64,000 bases of DNA from Tolypeutes matacus (Eukaryota > Chordata > Mammalia > Cingulata > Chlamyphoridae). The position numbers and the translations under genes are program-made. Of the stretch, positions 58,239 through 64,000 are shown in pieces. The stretch lies in the NCBI GenBank assembly GCA_026826555.1, contig JAKSZT010054581.1, positions 1,078,857-1,142,856 on the forward strand, written 5' to 3'. The notes beneath the pieces are model-generated. The model saw only the letters and a program-made list of their open reading frames with translations. It was not told the origin of the DNA and made no database searches. The stretch's first letter is position 1. Each line of letters begins with the position of its first letter.

Positions 58239-59221
58239 ATGATGACGAGAGGGCAACAGAAAAATACAAATGACTCTGACAAACTGGAAAACATGGACCA
58301 GTCCAGTGCACAAAGTAAAAACCAGGAAGCAATGCAGTACATCGAACAACTAATCAAAGCTATCCAAACAAATATCATGGACCTACTTAAAGAACTGAAG
58401 GAAGAGATTAAGGATATAAAGAAGACACTGGGTGAACATACTGAAGAAATAGCTAAAAAGGTACCTAAAAATGTAATGGATATATGGCGAACAAAGACAA
58501 GAGTCAAGAAATGAAAAAGTCGCTGGAGTCACATGGCAGCAGAATTGAACAGGCAGAGGAAAGAATTCGTGATATGGAAGACAATACAGTTGAAATCAAA
58601 GAGATTGTAGAAAAGATAGGCAAAAAGATAGAAAAAATCCAGTATGGTCTCAGGGAATTAACCAATAATGCAAGACGCACAAACATACGCATTATGGGCA
58701 TCCCAGAAGGAGAAGAGAAGGGAAAGGGCACAGAAGGAGTGCTGAAGGATGTTATGGCTGAAAACTTCCCAACTCTATTGAGAGAGATGGATGTGCAGAT
58801 CGAGGAAGCACAGCGCACCCCAAATAGTATAAATCCCAACAGGTCAACTCCAATACATATACTTGTCAAATTGTCCAATGCTCAAGACAAAGAGAAAATA
58901 CTCAAGGCAGCAAGAGAAAAGAAAACCATCACATACAAGGGAAACACAATAAGATTAAGTGCTGATTTCTCAGCTGAAACCATAGAGGCAAGAAGACAGT
59001 GGTATGACATAGTCAAAACACTAAAAGAAAAAAACTTCCAGCCACGAATTCTCTATCCAGCAAAATTGGCATTCAAAAATGATGGAGAGTTCAAAATATT
59101 CACAGATAAACAGCAATTAAGAGAGTATGTCAAGAAGAAACCAGCACTTCAAGAAATACTAAAGAAATCTCCAGAAGTTGAAAGGAAAAAACAAAGGAGA
59201 GAGAGTTGGAGGAGAGTTTAA
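58239..59221 (+). pseudogene. L1 ORF1, one frameshift
   Basis: The ATG at 58239 follows the 5' UTR (a second ATG is at 58242 in the other copy's phase). The first frame ends at 58514 and the second runs 58484-59221; the shift is near 58490, where a few bases are missing compared with the copy at 21.9 kb. The coiled coil (LKEEIKDIKKTLGEHTEE), RRM (RIMGIPEGEEKGKGTEG), and C-terminal domain (ARRQWYDIVKTLKEKN, RILYPAKLAF) are in order. The total of about 325 codons is normal for ORF1, an RNA chaperone of the L1 particle. Confidence 0.93.
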
Positions 59222-59285
59222 AAACAACTGAAAACTCAAAAAGAGAAACAAAACAACATAGGACATACATTAACCCAAAGAAAAA

Positions 59286-62200
59286 ATGACTGAAGTAAGA
59301 AATTCGTTACGAGTAATAACACTGAATGTTAATGGATTAAATTCACCAATCAAAAGACACAGATTGGCAGAATGGATAAGAAACTATGATCCATCTATAT
59401 GCTGTCTACAAGAAACCCACCTTCGGCCCAGGGATACAAGGAGGCTGAAAGTGAATGGCTGGAAAAACTTTTTACAAGGTAACAATAGCCAAAAAAGGGC
59501 AGGAGTACTATTCTAATATCAGACAAAATAGACTTTAAATGCAAAACTATTGTAAGAGACAAAGATGGACACTACATATTAGTAAAAGGAGTAATCTCTC
59601 AAGAAGAGAGAACAATCATCAACATTTACGCACCTAATTGAGGTGCCTCAAAATACGTGCAGCAAACTCTGGAAAAACTAAGAGGAGAAATAAATTCCTC
59701 TACAATTATAGCAGGGGACTTCAACACACCACTATCATCATTAGACAGAACATCTAGACAGAGAATCAATAAAGAAACTTAGGCACTCAACAATACGTTA
59801 GAAGATTTGGATTTAATAGACATATACAGAACACTACACCCAAATAGAGCGGGATTTACATTCTTCTCCAGTGCACATGGAACATACTCCAAAATAGACC
59901 ACATGCTAGGCCACAAAACAACACTCAATGAATTCAGAAAGATTGAGATTATACAAAGTAATTTCTCTGACCACAACGGAATGAAGTTGGAAATCAATAA
60001 GGGCCAGAGAAACAGGTTAGGCACAAGGATATGGAAGTTAAATAACTCACTCTTAGACAAACAGTGGGTCAAAGAGGAAATTTCAAAAGAAATCAGTAAC
60101 TACCTTGAAACTAATGAAAACAACAACACAACATATCAAAACCTATGGGATGCAGCGAAAGCAGTCCTGAGAGGGAAGTTCATAGCCATAAATTCATATA
60201 TTAAAAAAGAAGAAAGAGCTAAAATTGAAGAACTAACTACACACTTGGAGGAATTGGAAAAACAACAACAAACTAAAACTAAAGGAAGTAGAAAACAAGA
60301 AATAACCAAGATTAGAGCAGAACTAAATGAAATAGAGAATTAGAAAGCACTGGAAACAATAAACAAAACCAAAAGCTGGTTCTTCGAGAATATCAACAAA
60401 ATTGACAAACCCTTAGCCAGACTAACAAAGAAAAAGAGAGAACAGATGGAAATACATAAAATAAGGAATGAGCAAGGGGATATCACTACTGACCCACAGA
60501 AATAAAGAGTATCATAAGAGGATACTTTGAAAAATTATATGTCAACAAGAATGACAATTTAGAGGAAATGGACAAGTTTCTAGAAACCCACAAACAGCCG
60601 ACATTGATGAAAGAAGAAATAGATGAACTCAACAGCCCAATTACAAGTAAAGAGATAGACTCAGTCATTAAAAACCTCCCAACTAAGAAGAGTCCAGGAC
60701 CAGATGGCTTCACAGCTGAGTTCTACCAAACATTCCGGAAAGAGCTAAGACCAATTCTACTTAAGCTCTTACAAAAAATAGAAGTAGAAGGAATATTACC
60801 TAACTCATTCTCTGATGCCAACATTACCCTAATACCAAAACCAAATAAAGATACCATAAGAAAGGAAAATTACAGACCAATTTCTCTAATGAACCTACAT
60901 GCTAAAATCCTTAACAAAATAATTGCTAATCGCATTCAACAGCATATCAAAAGGATTATACACCATGACGAAGTAGGTTTCATCCAAGGTATGCAAGGAT
61001 GTTTCAATATAAGAAAATCAATCAATGTAATACACCACATAAACAAACTGAAAAAAAAAATCACATGATCATCTCCATAGATGCAGAAAAAGCGTTCGAC
61101 AAAATACAGCACTCTTTCCTCATAAAAACACTACAAAAGATAGGAATAGATGGAAACTTTCTGAAAATGATAAAGGGTATATATGAAAAACCCAAAGCTA
61201 ACATCATTTTCAACGGTGAAATCCTAAAAGCCTTCCCTCTGAGATCGGGAACCAGACAAGGATGCCCACTATCACCACTTCTATTTAACATTGTCTTAGA
61301 AGCACTTGCACGAGCACTGAGACAAGAAAAGGACATAAAATGCATCCAGATTGGAAAAGAAGAAGTAAAAATTTCATTATTTGCAGATGACATGATCCTA
61401 TACATAGAAAGCCCTGAGAAATCGACAACAAGGGTTCTAGAACTTATAAAAGTGTTCAGTAATGTTGCAGGCTATAAGATCAACGCTCAAAAATCAGTCG
61501 CATTTCTGTACACCAATAACCAGCAAACTGAGGAGGAAATCAGGAAAAAAATACCATTGACAATAGTAAACAAAATAATCAAATACCTAGGAATAAATTT
61601 AACTAAAGATGTAAAGGACTTATATACAGAAAACTACACAACACTGTTATAGGAAATCAAAGAAGACTTAAATAAATGGAAAAATATTCCCTGTTCAAGG
61701 ATGGGAAGACTAAACATCATCAAGATGTCTATCCTACCCAAAATAATCTACAGATTTAATGCAATCCCAATAAAAGTCAACAATATATTTTTAAGGAACT
61801 GGAAAAACTAACCACAAAATATATTTGGAGAGGCAAGAGGCCCCGAATTGCCAAAGATATATTGAAAAAAAAAATGAAGTTGGATTTATCACATTACCTG
61901 ACTTTAAAACATACTACAAAGCTACAGTGATCAAAACTGTGTGGTATTGGCACAAGGATAGACCTACTGACCAATGGAACCGGATTGAGAGTTCTGATAT
62001 AGATCCTCGCATATACAGTCATCTGATATTTGACAAGGCCACGAAACCCACTCAGTTGGGAGAGAGTGGCCTCTTTAACAAGTGGTGCTTGGAGAACTGG
62101 ATATCCATATCCAAAAGAATGAGAGAAGAATACCATCTCACACCTTATACAAAAGTCAACACAAGATGGATCAAAGATCTAAATATAAGAGCCAAAACCA

Positions 62201-63099
62201 TAAAAACCTTGGAAGATAATGTAGGGAAGCATCTACAGGACCTTGTAATAGGAAATGGTTTCATGAACTTCACAGCCAAAGCATGAGCAGCAAGAGAAAC
62301 GATAGATAAATGGGATCTCATCAAAATTAAAAACTTCTGCACCTCAAAGGATGTTATTAAGAAAATAAAAAGGCAACCTACTCAGTGGGAAAAAATATTC
62401 GGCAACAATATATCTGATAGGAGCCTAATATCCTGCATATATATAGAAATCCTTCACCTCGAAAATAAAAGGACAAGCAACCCATATAAAAAATGGGCAA
62501 GTGACTTGAAAAGACACTTCTCCAAGGAAGAAATACAAATGGCTAAAAAGCACATGAAAAAATGCTCAAAATCACTTGCTATCAGGGAAATGCAAATCAA
62601 AACTACAATGAGATACCATCTTACACCCATTAGAATGGCAGCTATTAAAAAAACAGGAGACACTAAATGTTGGAGAGGATGTGGAGGAATAGGAACCCTC
62701 ATCCGCTGCTGGTGGGACTGCGGTATGGTCCAGCCACTGTGGAGGTCAGTTTGGCGGTTCCTCAGAAATCTAGCAATAGATCTTCCGTATGATCCAGCAA
62801 TTCCACTGCTGGGTATATACCCAGAAGAATTGAAAACAAAAATACAAACAGATATATGCACACCAATGTTCATAGCAGCATTGTTCACCATTGCCAAAAG
62901 TTGGAATCAGCCCCGGTGCCCATCAACAGACAAATGGATAAGCAAAATGTGGTACATACATACAATGGAATATTACTCAGTTGTAAGAAGGAACAAAGTG
63001 CTAACACATGGAATAATGTGGATGAATCTTGACGACCTTATGTTGAGTGAAGCAAGCCAGGCACTGAAGGATGAACAGTATATGACCTCACTGATCTGA
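59286..63099 (+). pseudogene. L1 ORF2 (endonuclease/reverse transcriptase), broken
   Basis: Starts 64 bp after ORF1 and ends at TGA 63097-63099, near 1,270 codons, a normal L1 ORF2 length. Endonuclease: ITLNVNGLNSP, CCLQETHL, then [11 protein letters not shown] near 59970. Reverse transcriptase: [10 protein letters not shown] (60703), [11 protein letters not shown] (61077), [12 protein letters not shown] and intact FADD at 61380-61391. C-terminal Cys-rich region: [19 protein letters not shown] (62669-62725). Breaks include stops at 59514, 59639, 59780, 60341, 61650 and 62284, and frameshifts near 60500, 61060 and 61800. It cannot be expressed whole. Confidence 0.94.
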
Positions 63100-64000
63100 A
63101 CTGAGGAAAGTGAGCAGTCTCTGAGAACCATTGTCTGAAAGATAGGTTAACAAAAGAGAGTAAGAGAAAAGCAGACTTTGAGCCATCACCCATATGGACA
63201 TAATCTATGGTAAAGGGATAGAGTGTGGTTGCATGTTGGGGGATGGGACAAATGAATGGTGGTGTTCCTGGGATTGGTGGAGCAGCACTGGATGGTGGGT
63301 GGATTAGGAAGGGCTGGTTCAAATCACCAGGGCATGTAAATGTGAATCTTGACATTCCATGGGTTTGGAGAGGGGGGTATCACGGGCCCTGGGGGGCTGG
63401 GGAGAAGGGAACAGTCAAGATCTAATGGGTTGTTTGGTGGCCATGGGGAAGGTTTTTCATTACCTTACTGTAATGGACACAGGACATGGTAAATATCATC
63501 AAAATTATTAAACTGTATCATCTAAATTGTAAACTATAATGTAAATCACTGACAATGTTTAGTTGCTATATTTTGCTATCTGCATAACAGTTATAACAAT
63601 GCTACCACCAAAAAAAAAGGGGGGGGAGTTAATATGGGGTGGGGAAGGAGGGTGGTTTGGTATCTGGGAGTCTCCGGCACTCCGTGTGTGACTTTGTTGT
63701 AACCTAAAACTTCTTTGAAAATTAAATGAAAAATTTGGATACAATGGGGATTGAGGGGAGGAAGGTGTCATGGCACACCAGACATCCGATAACACAATGA
63801 AAAAGGGAAGGAAAGAAGGGAAAAAAGAAAAGAGAAAGTAAAAAAAAAATGAATATATATTTAAAGGCATTTCCTTTGCTTTTTTGCCCATTTTTTGAAT
63901 GTCCCAATCCACTAATTATATTTTATTTTGTTTTGTTCTTTGTTTGATTATTTGTTTTTTTTCCTTCTCTCTCTTTTTTTTTTTCCCCCCCTGAGTTTCC
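63100..64000 (+). other. L1 3' UTR, proximal part
   Basis: Matches 17322 down to about 16450 of the minus-strand L1. It contains a G-rich stretch (63610-63660: GGGGGGGAG, GGGTGGGGAAGGAGGG), then GTAACCTAAAACTTCTTTG as the first module end, then a T-rich spacer. The rest lies beyond the window. Confidence 0.88.

Larger units (their letters stand above)
56436..64000 (+). mobile_element. Long L1 with complete 5' UTR, plus strand, running off the window
   Basis: Starts GGGAGGGACACAAGATGGCG, then a 1.8-kb GC-rich then AT-rich 5' UTR, ORF1, ORF2 and the first 900 bp of the long 3' UTR. The sequence at the window end (CTGAGTTTCC) matches 16456-16465 read on the other strand, so another 1.7 kb of 3' UTR should follow outside. 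It is inactivated by stops and frameshifts. It is the unspliced reference for the insertion at 14.6-22.5 kb. Confidence 0.94.

Overview
The window looks like mammalian intergenic DNA packed with retrotransposons. I see no intact host protein-coding gene. Two decayed olfactory-receptor (OR) genes suggest it lies in or beside an OR cluster. Several short interspersed elements carry tRNA-like heads with A and B boxes, in single and double arrangements, and end in A-rich tails. I associate this type with xenarthrans (armadillo, anteater, sloth DAS-type SINEs). I therefore infer a xenarthran, perhaps a sloth or anteater, with moderate confidence and no database check.

Layout. 1-5404: the 3' part of an ERV-L (class III) endogenous retrovirus: gag, protease, reverse transcriptase, RNase H, integrase, dUTPase, no env, then the 3' LTR. 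5405-10754: an old minus-strand L1 with two later insertions. 10755-14612: mostly unrecognised DNA with a relic of an ancient L1 3' end. 14613-22477: a minus-strand L1 bounded by a perfect 15-bp target-site duplication. 22478-24125: unrecognised. 24126-30134: old minus-strand L1s, with a SINE holding a 100-N assembly gap. 30135-34310: the 3' half of a plus-strand L1 with a very long 3' UTR. 34795-41512: another old minus-strand L1. 41513-42390: OR pseudogene. 42391-46720: the 5' half of an old plus-strand L1 with SINEs and a small retrocopy in it. 46721-53340: mostly unrecognised, with TG-rich, purine-rich and GGAT repeats and one L1 3'-UTR insertion. 53345-54209: second OR pseudogene. 54640-56435: an L1 3'-UTR fragment, head to head with a long plus-strand L1 (56436 to the window end).

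Main observation. The L1 at 14.6-22.5 kb matches the L1 at 56.4 kb along its length but lacks about 1.49 kb of 5' UTR. In the longer copy the missing segment begins GTGAGT and ends TTTGCCTTCAAG, with a CCCTAAC branch-point-like motif just upstream. The shorter copy therefore looks like a reverse-transcribed spliced L1 RNA (a 'SpIRE', as described for human L1). The same insertion carries two poly(A) tracts separated by 131 bp of apparently non-L1 DNA, which suggests a 3' transduction. This L1 lineage also has a 3' UTR of roughly 2.5-2.7 kb built from two related modules, and an antisense reading frame kept open across the 5' end in both copies.

Limits. All family calls come from reading motifs and comparing copies within the window. 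No alignment or database search was run, and boundaries of old elements are approximate to tens of bases.
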